A stretch of 64,000 nt of DNA, taken from contig NW_027478520.1 of the NCBI RefSeq assembly GCF_051014685.1, positions 1 through 64,000 on the forward strand, given 5' to 3'. Both the position numbers and the translations under genes were made by a program. This DNA comes from Ptiloglossa arizonensis (taxonomy: Eukaryota; Arthropoda; Insecta; Hymenoptera; Colletidae). Shown piece after piece: positions 34,971-47,689 of this stretch. The notes below the pieces were generated by a model. That model made no database searches. It was not told the DNA's origin and worked only from the letters and a program-made list of their open reading frames with translations. How positions within the stretch are numbered: the first letter of the stretch is position 1; the number at the start of each line of letters is the position of its first letter.

Positions 34971-37569
34971 GAACGGATTGACGAATCGGAGAAATTCCTG
35001 TTGCATCTGAAAGCAGAAACTCGCCCGATTACAACGGTGTGTGTTTTTTTGTCCTAGGCCATAGTAGTTATTGGTTTCGAGTATCAGACTTGCGAAAATT
35101 TTGATGGTTTCTCAACCATTCCTTAAATTCAAACTCCCATATCTTGCGAATGGATTGACGAACTCGAGAAGTTCCTCTTGCGTCTGAAAGCAGAAACTCG
35201 CCCGATTACAACGGTATGTGTATTTTTGCCCTAGGCCATTGTAGTTATTGCTTTCGAGTATCAGACTAGCGAAAATTTTGATGGTTTCTCAACCATTCCT
35301 TAACTTCAAACTCCCATATCTCGCGAACGGATTGACGAACTCGCGAAATTCCTGTTGCATCTGAAAGTAGAAACTCGCCCGATAACAACGGTATGTGTAT
35401 TTTTCCCCTATGCCTCTCCAGTTATTCTTTTCTAGCATCAGAATTGCGAAAATTTTGATGGTTTCTCAACCACTCCTTAAATTCAAACTCCCATATCTCG
35501 CGAACGGATTGACGAACTCGAGAAATTCCTGTTGTATCTGAAAGCAGAAACTCGCCCGATTAAAACGTTATGTGTATTTTTCCCCTAGGCCACTCCAGAT
35601 ATTCGTTTCGAGCATCACAATTGCGAAAATTTTGTTGGTTTCTCAACCATTCGTTAACTTCAAACTCCCATATCTCGCGAACGGATTGACGAACTCCAGA
35701 AATTCCTGTTGCGTCTGAAAGCAGAAACTCGCCCGATTACAACGGTATGTGTTTTTTTGTCCTAGGCCATAGTAGTTATTGGTTTCGAGTATCAGACTTG
35801 CGAAAATTTTGATGGTTTCTCAACCATTCCTTAAATTCAAACTCCCATATCTCGCGAATGGATTGACGAACTCGAGAAGTTCCCCTTGCGTCTGAAAGCA
35901 GAAACTCGCCCGATTACAACGGTATGTGTATTTTTGCCCTAGGCCATTGTAGTTATTGTTTTCGAGTATCAGACTTGCGAAAATTTTGATGGTTTCTCAA
36001 CCATTCCTTAACTTCAAACTCCCATATCTCGCGAACGGATTGACGAACTCGCGAAATTCCTGTTGCATCTGAAAGTAGAAACTCGCCCGATAACAACGGT
36101 ATGTGTATTTTTCCCCTAGGCGTTTCCAGTTATTCGTTTCTAGCATCAGAATTGCGAAAATTTTGATGGTTTCTCAACCATTTCTTAAATCCAAACTCCG
36201 AAACATCGCAAACGGATTGAGGAATCCGAGAAATTTCTGTTGCATCTGAAAGCAGAAACTCGCCCGATTACAACGGTATGTGTATCTTTGCCCTAGGCCA
36301 TGGTAGTTATTGGTTTCGAGGATCAGACTTGCGAAAATTTTGATGGTTTCTCAACCACTCCTTAACTTCAAACTCCCATATCTCGCGAACGGATTGACGA
36401 ATCCGAGAAATTCCTGTTGCATCTGAGAGTAGAATCTCGCCCGATTACAACGGTATGTGTATTTTTTCCTCTATGCCATTCCAGTTATTCTTTTCTAGCA
36501 TCAGAATTGCGAAAATTTTGATGGTTTCTCAACCATTCCTTAAATTCAAACTCCCATATCTCGCGAATGGATTGACGAACTCGAGAAGTTCCTCTTGGAT
36601 CTGAAAGCAGCAACTCGCCCGATTACAACAGTATGTGTATTTTTGCCCTAGGCCAATGTAGTTATTGGTTTCGTGTATCAGACTTGCGAAAATTTTGATG
36701 GTTTCTCAACCATTCCTTAACTTCAAACTCCCATATCTCGCGAACGGATTGACGAACTCGAGAAATTCCTCTTGCATCTGAAAGCAGAAGCTCGCCCGAT
36801 TACAACGGTATATGTATTTTTCTCCTCGGCAATAGTACTTCTTGGTTTCGAGTATCAGACCAGCGAAAATTTTGATGGTTTCTCAACCACTCCTTAAATT
36901 CAAACTCCCATATCTCGCGAACGGATTGACGAACTCGAGAAATTCCTGTTGTATCTGAAAGCAGAAACTCGCCCGAATAAAACGTTATGTGTATTTTTCC
37001 CCTAGGCCACTCCAGATATTCGTTTCTAGCATCACAATTGCGAAAATTTTGTTGGTTCCTCAACCATTCGTTAACTTCAAACTCCCATATCTCGCGAACG
37101 GATTGACGAACTCCAGAAATTCCTGTTGCGTCTGAAAGCAGAAACTCGCCCGATTACAACGGTATGTGTATTTTTGCCCTAGGCAATTGTAGTTATTGGT
37201 TTCCAGTATCAGACTTGCGAAAATTTTGATGGTTTCTCAAACATTCCTTAACTTCAAACTCCCATATCTCGCAAACGGATTGACGAACTCGAGAATTTCC
37301 TGTTGCATCTGAAAGCAGAAACTCGCCCGATTACAACGGTATGTGTATTTTTGCCCTAGGCCGTTCCAGTTAGTCTTTTCTAGCATCAGAATTGCGAAAA
37401 TTTTGATGGTCTCTCAACCATTCCTTGAATTCAAACTCCCATATCTCGCGAATGGATTGACGAACTCGAGAAGTTCCTCTTGCGTCTGAAAGCAGAAACT
37501 CGCCCGATTACAACGGTATGTGTATTTTTGCCCTAGGCCATTGTAGTTATTGTTTTCGAGTGTCAGACT
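34200..37569. repeat. Mixed A/B mosaic satellite
   Basis: No complete tandem HOR pair seen. The stretch is a patchwork of monomer types found at 28-34 kb: tttctagcatcagaattgcg, gaatccgag, gcgtctgaaagc, ggatctgaaagcagc, ccctatgccattcc. It contains one clear long copy of upstream sequence at 36,593-37,375. Monomer length remains near 177 bp. Confidence 0.75.
36593..37375. repeat. Displaced copy of 31,458-32,240
   Basis: A 783 bp block (4.4 monomers) matching 31,458-32,240 at an offset of 5,135 bp, and also matching the corresponding part of copy 1 near 28,980-29,760. Marks are cttggatctgaaagcagc, gccaatgtagttattgg, ctcctcggcaatagtac and gcccgaataaaacg. The ends lie at gaagttcctcttgg and ccagttagtctttt against ccagttagtcgttt. 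It is separated from its source, so it is not a simple tandem unit. Confidence 0.8.
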
Positions 37570-37570
37570 T

Positions 37571-40227
37571 GCGAAAATTTTGATGGTTTCTCAACCATTC
37601 CTTAAATTCAAACTCCCATATCTCGCGAATGGATTGACGAACTCGAGAAGTTCCTCTTGGATCTGAAAGCAGCAACTCGCCCGATTACAACAGTATGTGT
37701 ATTTTTGCCCTAGGCCATTGTAGTTATTGTTTTCGACTGTCAGACTTGCGAAAATTTTGATGGTTTATCAACCATTTCTTAAATCCAAACTCCGAAACTT
37801 CGCGAACGGATTGAGGAATCCGAGAAATTTCTGTTGCATCTGAAAGCAGAAACTCGCCCGATTACAACGGTATGTGTATTTCTGCCCTAGGCAATTGTAG
37901 TTATTGGTTACGAGTATCAGACTTGCGAAAATTTTGATGGTTTCCCAACCTTCTCTTAAATCCAAACTCCCATATCTCGCGAACGGATTGACGAATCCGA
38001 GAAATTTCTGTTGCATCTGAAAGCAGAAACTCGCCCGATCACAACGGTATGTGTATTTTTCCCCTAGGCCATTCCAGATATTCGTTTCTAGCATCGCAAT
38101 TGCGAAAATTTTGATGGTTTCTCAACCATTCGTTAAATTCAAACTCCCATATCTCGCAAACGGATTGACGAACTCGTGAAGTTCCTGTTGCAACTGAAAG
38201 CAGAACCTCGCCCGATTACAACGGTATGTGTATTTTTTCCCTATGCCATTCCAGTTATTCGTTTCTAGCATCAGAATTGCGAACATTTTGATGGTTTCTC
38301 AACCATTCCTTAAATTCAAACTCCCATATCTCGCGAACGGATTGACGAACTCGAGAAGTTCCTCTTGCGTCTGAAAGCAGAAACTCGCCCCATTACAACG
38401 GTATGTGTATTTTTGCCCTAGGCCATTGTAGTTATTGGTTTCCAGTATCAGATTTGCGAAAATTTTGATGGTTTCCCAACCTTCTCTTAAATCCAAACTC
38501 CCATATCTCGCGAACGGATTGACGAATCCGAGAAATTTCTGTTGCATCTGAAAGCAGAAACTCGCCCGATTACAACGGTATGTGTTATTTTGTCCTAGGC
38601 CATAGTAGTTATTGGTTTCGAGTATCAGACTTGCGAAAATTTTGATGGTTTCTCAACCATTCCTTAAATTCAAACTCCCATATCTCGCGAATGGATTGAC
38701 GAACTCGAGAAGTTCCTGCTGCATCTGAAAGCAGAAACTCGCCCGATCACAACGGTATGTGTATTTTTCCCCTAGGCCATTCCAGATATTCGTTTCTAGC
38801 ATCGCAATTTCGAAAATTTTGATGGTTTCTCAACCATTCGTTAACTTCAAACTCCCATATCTCGCAAACGGATTGACGAACTCGTGAAGTTCCTGTTGCA
38901 ACTGAAAGCAGAACCTCGCCCGATTACAACGGTATGTGTATTTTTTCCCTATGCCATTCCAGTTATTCGTTTCTAGCATCAGAATTGCGAACATTTTGAT
39001 GGTTTCTCAACTATTCCTTAAATTCAAACTCCCATATCTCGCGAACGGATTGACGAACTCGAGAAGTTCCTCTTGCGTCTGAAAGCAGAAACTCGCCCCA
39101 TTACAACGGTATGTGTATTTTTGCCCTAGGCCATTGTAGTTATTGGTTTCCAGTATCAGACTTGCGAAAATTTTGATGGTTTCTCAACCATTCCTTAACT
39201 TCAAACTCCCATATCTCGCAAACGGATTGACGAACTCGAGAAATTCCTGTTGCATCTGAAAGCAGAAACACGCCCGATTACAACGGTATGTGTATTTTTG
39301 CCCTAGGCAATAGAAGTTATTGGTTTCGAGTATCAGACCTGCGAAAATTTTGATGGTTTCTCAACCACTCCTTAACTTCAAACTCCCATACCTCGCGAAC
39401 GGATTGACGAAATCGAGAAATTCCTGCTGCATCTGAAAGCAGAAACTCGCCCGATTACAACGCTATGTGTATTTTTTCCCCTATGCCATTCCAGTTATTC
39501 TTTTCTAGCATCAGAATTGCGAAAATTTTGACGGTTGCTCAACCATTCCTTAACTTCAAACTCCCATATCTTCGGAACGGATTGACGAACTCGAGAAATT
39601 CCTGTTGCATCTGAAAGTAGAAACTCTCCCGATTACAACGGTATGTGTATTTTTGCACTAGGCAATAGAAGTTATTCTTTTCTAGCATCAGAATTGCGAA
39701 AATTTTGATGGTTTCTCAACCATTCCTTAAATTCAAACTCCCATATCTCGCGAATGGATTGACGAACTCGAGAAGTTCCTCTTGGATCTGAAAGCAGCAA
39801 CTCGCCCGATTACAACAGTATGTGTATTTTTGCCCTAGGCCATTGTAGTTATTGTTTTCGACTGTCAGACTTGCGAAAATTTTGATGGTTTATCAACCAT
39901 TTCTTAAATCCAAACTCCGAAACTTCGCGAACGGATTGAGGAATCCGAGAAATTTCTGTTGCATCTGAAAGCAGAAAGTCGCCCGATTACAACGGTATGT
40001 GTATTTTTGCCCTAGGCCATGGTAGTTATTGGTTTCGAGGATCAGACTTGCGAAAATTTTGATGGTTTCTCAACCACTCCTTAACTTCAAACTCCCATAT
40101 CTCGCGAGCGGATTGACGAATCCGAGAAATTCCTGTTGCATCTGAGAGTAGAAACTCGCCGGATTACAACGGTATGTGTATTTTTTCCTCTATGCCAATC
40201 CAGTTATTCTTTTCTAGCATCAGAATT
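37571..40227. repeat. 15-monomer HOR unit (2,657 bp), copy 1
   Basis: Matches 40,228 onward at an offset of 2,657 bp (15 x 177 plus 2) for about 2 kb. Identity is lost near 39,575, where atcttcggaacgg stands against atctcgcgaacgg. Characteristic are gactgtcagacttg, ggtttatcaacc, ggtttcccaaccttctc, catcgcaattgcg and ctgttgcaactgaaagc. Confidence 0.8.
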
Positions 40228-42230
40228 GCGAAAATTTTGATGGTTTCTCAACCATTCCTTAAATTCAAACTCCCATATCTCGCGAATGGATTGACGAACT
40301 CGAGAAGTTCCTCTTGGATCTGAAAGCAGCAACTCGCCCGATTACAACAGTATGTGTATTTTTGCCCTAGGCCATTGTAGTTATTGTTTTCGACTGTCAG
40401 ACTTGCGAAAATTTTGATGGTTTATCAACCATTTCTTAAATCCAAACTCCGAAACTTCGCGAACGGATTGAGGAATCCGAGAAATTTCTGTTGCATCTGA
40501 AAGCAGAAACTCGCCCGATTACAACGGTATGTGTATTTCTGCCCTAGGCAATTGTAGTTATTGGTTACGAGTATCAGACTTGCGAAAATTTTGATGGTTT
40601 CCCAACCTTCTCTTAAATCCAAACTCCCATATCTCGCGAACGGATTGACGAATCCGAGAAATTTCTGTTGCATCTGAAAGCAGAAACTCGCCCGATCACA
40701 ACGGTATGTGTATTTTTCCCCTAGGCCATTCCAGATATTCGTTTCTAGCATCGCAATTGCGAAAATTTTGATGGTTTCTCAACCATTCGTTAAATTCAAA
40801 CTCCCATATCTCGCAAACGGATTGACGAACTCGTGAAGTTCCTGTTGCAACTGAAAGCAGAACCTCGCCCGATTACAACGGTATGTGTATTTTTTCCCTA
40901 TGCCATTCCAGTTATTCGTTTCTAGCATCAGAATTGCGAACATTTTGATGGTTTCTCAAACATTCCTTAAATTCACACTCCCATATCTCGCGAACGGATT
41001 GACGAACTCGAGAAGTTCCTCTTGCGTCTGAAAGCAGAAACTCGCCCCATTACAACGGTATGTGTATTTTTGCCCTAGGCCATTGTAGTTATTGGTTTCC
41101 AGTATCAGATTTGCGAAAATTTTGATGGTTTCCCAACCTTCTCTTAAATCCAAACTCCCATATCTCGCGAACGGATTGACGAATCCGAGAAATTTCTGTT
41201 GCATCTGAAAGCAGAAACTCGCCCGATTACAACGGTATGTGTTATTTTGTCCTAGGCCATAGTAGTTATTGGTTTCGAGTATCAGACTTGCGAAAATTTT
41301 GATGGTTTCTCAACCATTCCTTAAATTCAAACTCCCATATCTCGCGAATGGATTGACGAACTCGAGAAGTTCCTGCTGCATCTGAAAGCAGAAACTCGCC
41401 CGATCACAACGGTATGTGTATTTTTCCCCTAGGCCATTCCAGATATTCGTTTCTAGCATCGCAATTTCGAAAATTTTGATGGTTTCTCAACCATTCGTTA
41501 ACTTCAAACTCCCATATCTCGCAAACGGATTGACGAACTCGTGAAGTTCCTGTTGCAACTGAAAGCAGAACCTCGCCCGATTACAACGGTATGTGTATTT
41601 TTTCCCTATGCCATTCCAGTTATTCGTTTCTAGCATCAGAATTGCGAACATTTTGATGGTTTCTCAACCATTCCTTAAATTCAAACTCCCATATCTCGCG
41701 AACGGATTGACGAACTCGAGAAGTTCCTCTTGCGTCTGAAAGCAGAAACTCGCCCCATTACAACGGTATGTGTATTTTTGCCCTAGGCCATTGTAGTTAT
41801 TGGTTTCCAGTATCAGACTTGCGAAAATTTTGATGGTTTCTCAACCATTCCTTAACTTCAAACTCCCATATCTCGCAAACGGATTGACGAACTCGAGAAA
41901 TTCCTGTTGCATCTGAAAGCAGAAACACGCCCGATTACAACGGTATGTGTATTTTTGCCCTAGGCAATAGAAGTTATTGGTTTCGAGTATCAGACCTGCG
42001 AAAATTTTGATGGTTTCTCAACCACTCCTTAACTTCAAACTCCCATACCTCGCGAACGGATTGACGAACTCGAGAAATTCCTGTTGCATCTGAAAGCAGA
42101 AACTCGCCCGATTACAACGCTATGTGTATTTTTTCCCCTATGCCATTCCAGTTATTCTTTTCTAGCATCAGAATTGCGAAAATTTTGACGGTTGCTCAAC
42201 CATTCCTTAACTTCAAACTCCCATATCTCG
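40228..42230. repeat. 15-monomer HOR unit, copy 2 (about 11 monomers)
   Basis: Partner of 37,571-39,573. Small differences include ctcaaacattcc near 40,957 for ctcaaccattcc, cacactccc near 40,975 for caaactccc, and gacgaactcgag near 42,063 for gacgaaatcgag. Confidence 0.8.
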
Positions 42231-42309
42231 CGAACGGATTGACGAACTCGAGAAATTCCTGTTGCATCTGAAAGCAGAAACTCGCCGATTACAACGGTAT
42301 GTGTATTTT

Positions 42310-43868
42310 TGCCCTAGGCCATTGTAGTTATTGTTTTCGACTGTCAGACTTGCGAAAATTTTGATGGTTTATCAACCATTTCTTAAATCCAAACTCCGAA
42401 ACTTCGCGAACGGATTGAGGAATCCGAGAAATTTCTGTTGCATCTGAAAGCAGAAACTCGCCCGATTACAACGGTATGTGTATTTCTGCCCTAGGCAATT
42501 GTAGTTATTGGTTACGAGTATCAGACTTGCGAAAATTTTGATGGTTTCCCAACCTTCTCTTAAATCCAAACTCCCATATCTCGCGAACGGATTGACGAAT
42601 CCGAGAAATTTCTGTTGCATCTGAAAGCAGAAACTCGCCCGATCACAACGGTATGTGTATTTTTCCCCTAGGCCATTCCAGATATTCGTTTCTAGCATCG
42701 CAATTGCGAAAATTTTGATGGTTTCTCAACCATTCGTTAAATTCAAACTCCCATATCTCGCAAACGGATTGACGAACTCGTGAAGTTCCTGTTGCAACTG
42801 AAAGCAGAACCTCGCCCGATTACAACGGTATGTGTATTTTTTCCCTATGCCATTCCAGTTATTCGTTTCTAGCATCAGAATTGAGAACATTTTGATGGTT
42901 TCTCAACCATTCCTTAAATTCACACTCCCATATCTCGCGAACGGATTGACGAACTCGAGAAGTTCCTCTTGCGTCTGAAAGCAGAAACTCGCCCCATTAC
43001 AACGGTATGTGTATTTTTGCCCTAGGCCACTGTAGTTATTGGTTTCCAGTATCAGATTTGCGAAAATTTTGATGGTTTCCCAACCTTCTCTTAAATCCAA
43101 ACTCCCATATCTCGCGAACGGATTGACGAATCCGAGAAATTTCTGTTGCATCTGAAAGCAGAAACTCGCCCGATTACAACGGTATGTGTTATTTTGTCCT
43201 AGGCCATAGTAGTTATTGGTTTCGAGTATCAGACTTGCGAAAATTTTGATGGTTTCTCAACCATTCCTTAAATTCAAACTCCCATATCTCGCGAATGGAT
43301 TGACGAACTCGAGAAGTTCCTCTTGGATCTGAAAGCAGCAACTCGCCCGATTACAACAGTATGTGTATTTTTGCCCTAGGCCATTGTAGTTATTGTTTTC
43401 GACTGTCAGACTTGCGAAAATTTTGATGGTTTATCAACCATTTCTTAAATCCAAACTCCGAAACTTCGCGAACGGATTGAGGAATCCGAGAAATTTCTGT
43501 TGCATCTGAAAGCAGAAACTCGCCCGATTACAACGGTATGTGTATTTCTGCCCTAGGCAATTGTAGTTATTGGTTACGAGTATCAGACTTGCGAAAATTT
43601 TGATGGTTTCCCAACCTTCTCTTAAATCCAAACTCCCATATCTCGCGAACGGATTGACGAATCCGAGAAATTTCTGTTGCATCTGAAAGCAGAAACTCGC
43701 CCGATCACAACGGTATGTGTATTTTTCCCCTAGGCCATTCCAGATATTCGTTTCTAGCATCGCAATTGCGAAAATTTTGATGGTTTCTCAACCATTCGTT
43801 AAATTCAAACTCCCATATCTCGCAAACGGATTGACGAACTCGTGAAGTTCCTGTTGCAACTGAAAGCA
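42310..43868. repeat. Partial third and fourth copies at 11- and 6-monomer offsets
   Basis: 42,310-43,305 repeats 40,363-41,358 at 1,947 bp (11 x 177). Then about 43,306-43,868 repeats 40,315-40,860 at 3,009 bp (17 x 177), which is also 1,062 bp (6 x 177) from the preceding copy. At about 43,870 the sequence switches to a copy of about 42,100-42,300. Breakpoints always keep the 177 bp register. Confidence 0.78.
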
Positions 43869-45250
43869 GAAACTCGCCCGATTACAACGCTATGTGTATT
43901 TTTTCCCCTATGCCATTCCAGTTATTCTTTTCTAGCATCAGAATTGCGAAAATTTTGACGGTTGCTCAACCATTCCTTAACTTCAAACTCCCATATCTCG
44001 CGAACGGATTGACGAACTCGAGAAATTCCTGTTGCATCTGAAAGCAGAAACTCGCCGATTACAACGGTATGTGTATTTTTGCCCTAGGCAATTGTAGTTA
44101 TTGTTTTCGAGTATCAGACTTGCGAAAATTTTGACGGTTTCTCAACCATTCCTTAACTTCAAACTCCCATATCTTCGGAACGGATTGACGAACTCGAGAA
44201 ATTCCGGTTGCATCTGAAAGTAGAAACTCTCCCGATTACAACGGTATGTGTACTTTTGCACTAGGCAATAGAAGTTATTGGTTTCGAGTATCAGACTTGC
44301 GAAAATTTTGATAGTTTCTCAACCATTCCGTAACTTCAAACTCCCATATCTCGCGAACGGATTGACGAACTCGAGAAATTCCTGTTGCATCTGAAAGCAG
44401 AATCTCGCCCGATTACAATGGCATGTGTATTTTTGCCCTGGGCCATTCCAGTTATTGGTTTCGAGTATCAGACTTGCGAAAATATTGATGGTTTCTCAAC
44501 CATTCCGTAACTTCAAACTCCCATATCTCGCGAACGGATTGACGAACTCGAGAAATTCCTGTTGCATCTGAAAGCAGAAACTCGCCCGATTACAATGTGG
44601 TGTGTACTTTTCCCCTAGGCCATTCCAGTTATTGGTTTCGAGTATCAGACCAGCGAACATTTTGATGGTTTCTCAACCATTCCTTAACTTCAAACTCCCA
44701 TATCTAGCGAACGGATTGACGAACTCGAGAAATTCCTTTTGCATCTGAAAGTAGAAACTCGCCCGATTACAATGGTGTGTGTATTTTTGCCCTAGGACAA
44801 AGTAGTTATTGGTTTCGAGTATCAGACTTACTAAAATTTTGATGGTTTCTCAACCAATCCGTAACTTCAAACTCCCATATCTCGCGAACGGATTGACGAT
44901 CTCGAGAAATTCCTGTTGCATCTGAAAGCAGAAACTCGCCCGATTACAGTGGCATGTGTATTTTTGCCCTAGGCCATAGTAGTTATTGGTTTCGAGTATC
45001 AGACTTACTAAAATTTTGATGGTTTCTCAACCATTCCGTAACTTCAAACTCCCATATTTCGCGAACGGATTGACGAACTCGAGAAATTCCTGTTGCATCT
45101 GAAAGCAGAAACTCGATCGATTACAACGGTATGTGTATTTTTGCCCTAGGCAATAGTAGTTATTGGTTTCGAGTATCAGACTTGCGAAATATTGATGATT
45201 TCTCAACCATTCCTTAACTTCAAACTCCCATATCTCGCGAACGGATTGAC
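43869..45250. repeat. Return of left-side monomer types
   Basis: 43,872-44,080 copies 42,102-42,310. From 44,080 the monomers are those last seen at 25.5-27.8 kb: attgttttcgag, atcttcggaacgg, ctctcccgattac, gcactaggcaatagaag, gaccagcgaacatttt, tctagcgaacgg, ggacaaagtagttattgg and gacttactaaaattttg (near 44,828 and 45,003). The gacttactaaaa type is absent between about 27.9 and 44.8 kb. Confidence 0.8.
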
Positions 45251-47689
45251 GAACTCGAGAAATTCCTGTTGCATCTGAAAGCAGAAACTCGCCCGATTAC
45301 AATGCTATGTGTATTTTTGCCCTAGGCCATAGCAGTTATTGGTTTCGAGTATCAGACTTGCGAAAATTATGATGGTTTCTCAACCATTCCGTAACTTCAA
45401 ACTCCCATATCTCGCGAACGGATTGACGAACTCGAGAAATTCCTACTGCATCTGAAAGCAGAAACTCGCCCAATTACAACGGTGTGCGTATTTTTGCCCT
45501 GGGCAGTAGTAGTTATTGGTTTCGAGTATCAGACCAGCGAAAATTTTGATGGTTTCTCAACCATTCCTTAACTTCAAACTCCCATATCTCGCGAACGGAT
45601 TGACGAACTCGAGAAGTTCCTGCTGCATCTGAAAGCAGAAACTCGCCCAATTACAACGGTGTGTGTATTTTTGCCCTAGGCAATAGTAGTTATTGGTTTC
45701 GAGTATCAGACTTGCGAAAATTTTGATGATTTCTCAACCATTCCTTAACTTCAAACTCCCATATCTCGCGAACGGCTTGACGAACTCGAGAAAGTCCTGT
45801 TGCATCTGAAGGTAGAAGATCGCCCGATTACAACGGTATGTGTATTTTTGCCCTAGGCAATAGTAGTTATTGGTTTCGAGTATCAGACCAGCGAAAATTT
45901 TGATGGTTTCTCAACCATTCCTTAACTTCAAACCCCCAAATCTCGCGAACGGATTGACGAACTCGAGAAATTCCTGCGGCATCTGAAAGTAGAAGCTCGC
46001 CCGATTACAACGGTATGTGTATTTTTGCCCTAGGCAATAGTAGTTATTGGTTTCGAGTATCAGACTTGCGAAAATTTTGATGGCTTCTCAACCATTCCTT
46101 AAATTCAAACTCCCATATCTCGCGAACGGATTGACGAACTAGAGAAATTGCTGTTGCACCTGAAAGCAGAAACTCGCCTGATTACAGTGGTATGTGTACT
46201 TTTCCTCTAGGCCATTCCAGTTATTGGTTTCGAGTATCATACCAGTGAAAATTTTGATGGTTTCTCAACCATTCCTTAACTTCAAACTCCCATATCTCGC
46301 GAACGGATTGACGAACTCGAGAAATTCCTGCTGCATCTGAAAGCAGAAACTCGCCCAATTACAACTGTGTGGGTATTTTTGCCCTAGGCAATAGTAGTTA
46401 TTGGTTTCGAGTATCAGACTTGCGAAAATTTTGATGATTTCTCATCCATTCCTTAACTTCAAACTCCCATATCTCGCGAACGGATTACCAACTCGAGAAA
46501 TTCCAGTTGCATCTGAAAGCATAATCTCGCCCGATTACAATGGTATTTGTAATTTTGCCCTAGGCCATAGTAGTTATTGGTTTGGAGTATCAGACTTGCG
46601 AAAATATTGATGGTTTCTCAACCATTCCTTAACTTCAAACTCCCATATCTCGCGAACGGATTGACGAACTAGAGAAATTCCAGTTGCATCTGAAAGCAGA
46701 AACTCGCCCGATTACAGTGGTATGTGTACTTTTCCCTTAGGCCATTCCAGTTATTGGTTTCGAGTATCAGACCAGCGAAAATTTTGATGGTTTCTCAACC
46801 ATTCCTTAACTTCAAACTCCCATATCTCGCGAACGGATTGACGAACTCGAGGAATTCCAGCTGCATCTGAAAGCAGAATCTCGCCCGATTACAACGGTAT
46901 GTGTATCTTTGCCCTAGGCAATAGTAGTTATTGGTTTCGAGTATCAGACTTGCGAAAATTTTGATGATTTCTCAACCATTCCTTAACTTCAAACTCCCAT
47001 ATCTCGCGAACGGCTTGACGAACTCGAGAAAGTCCTGTTGCATCTGAAGGTAGAAGATCGCCCGATTACAACGGTATGTGTATTTTTGCCCTAGGCAATA
47101 GTAGTTATTGGTTTCGAGTATCAGACCAGCGAAAATTTTGATGGTTTCTCAACCATTCCTTAACTTCAAACTCCCATATCTCGCGAACGGATTGACGAAC
47201 TCCAGAAATTCCTGCTGCATCTGAAAGCAGAAACTCGCCCAATTACAACGGTGTGTGTATTTTTGCCCTAGGCAATAGTAGTTATTGGTTTCTTGTATCA
47301 GACCAGCGAAAGTTTTGATGGTTTCTCAACCATTCCTTAACTTCAAACTCCCATATCTCGCGAACGGATTGACGAACTCGAGAAATTCCTGCTGCATCTG
47401 AAAGCAGAAACTCGCCCAATTACAACGGTGTGTGTATTTTTGCCCTAGGCAATAGTAGTTATTGGTTTCCAGTATCAGACTTAAGAAAATTTTGATGATT
47501 TCTCAACCATCCCTTAACTTCAAACTCCCATATCTGGCGAACGGATTACCAACTCGAGAAATTCCAGTTGCATCTAAAAGCAGAAACTCGCCCGATTACA
47601 GTGGTATGTGTACTTTTCCCCTAGGCCACTCCAGTTATTGGTTTCGAGTATCAGACCAGCGAAAATTTTTATGGTTTCTCAACCATCCC
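45251..47689. repeat. Diverged type A monomers with a 7-mer internal repeat
   Basis: Monomers with ctgctgcatctgaaagc, cgcccaattacaacgg, cagaccagcgaaa and attacagtggtatgtg. A distinctive monomer with cgaacggcttgacg and gagaaagtcctg at 45,773 recurs at 47,011, an offset of 1,238 bp (7 monomers minus 1). Repeats are looser than on the left of the window. Confidence 0.75.

Noticed and set aside
24493..43760. Minus-strand frames of 82-108 codons in many copies (for example 32,810-33,136 and 43,434-43,760)
   Set aside because: They are the 59-codon monomer frame read through a lost stop, not a protein family with tandem domains. Copies differ as satellite DNA does, without visible protein-level constraint.
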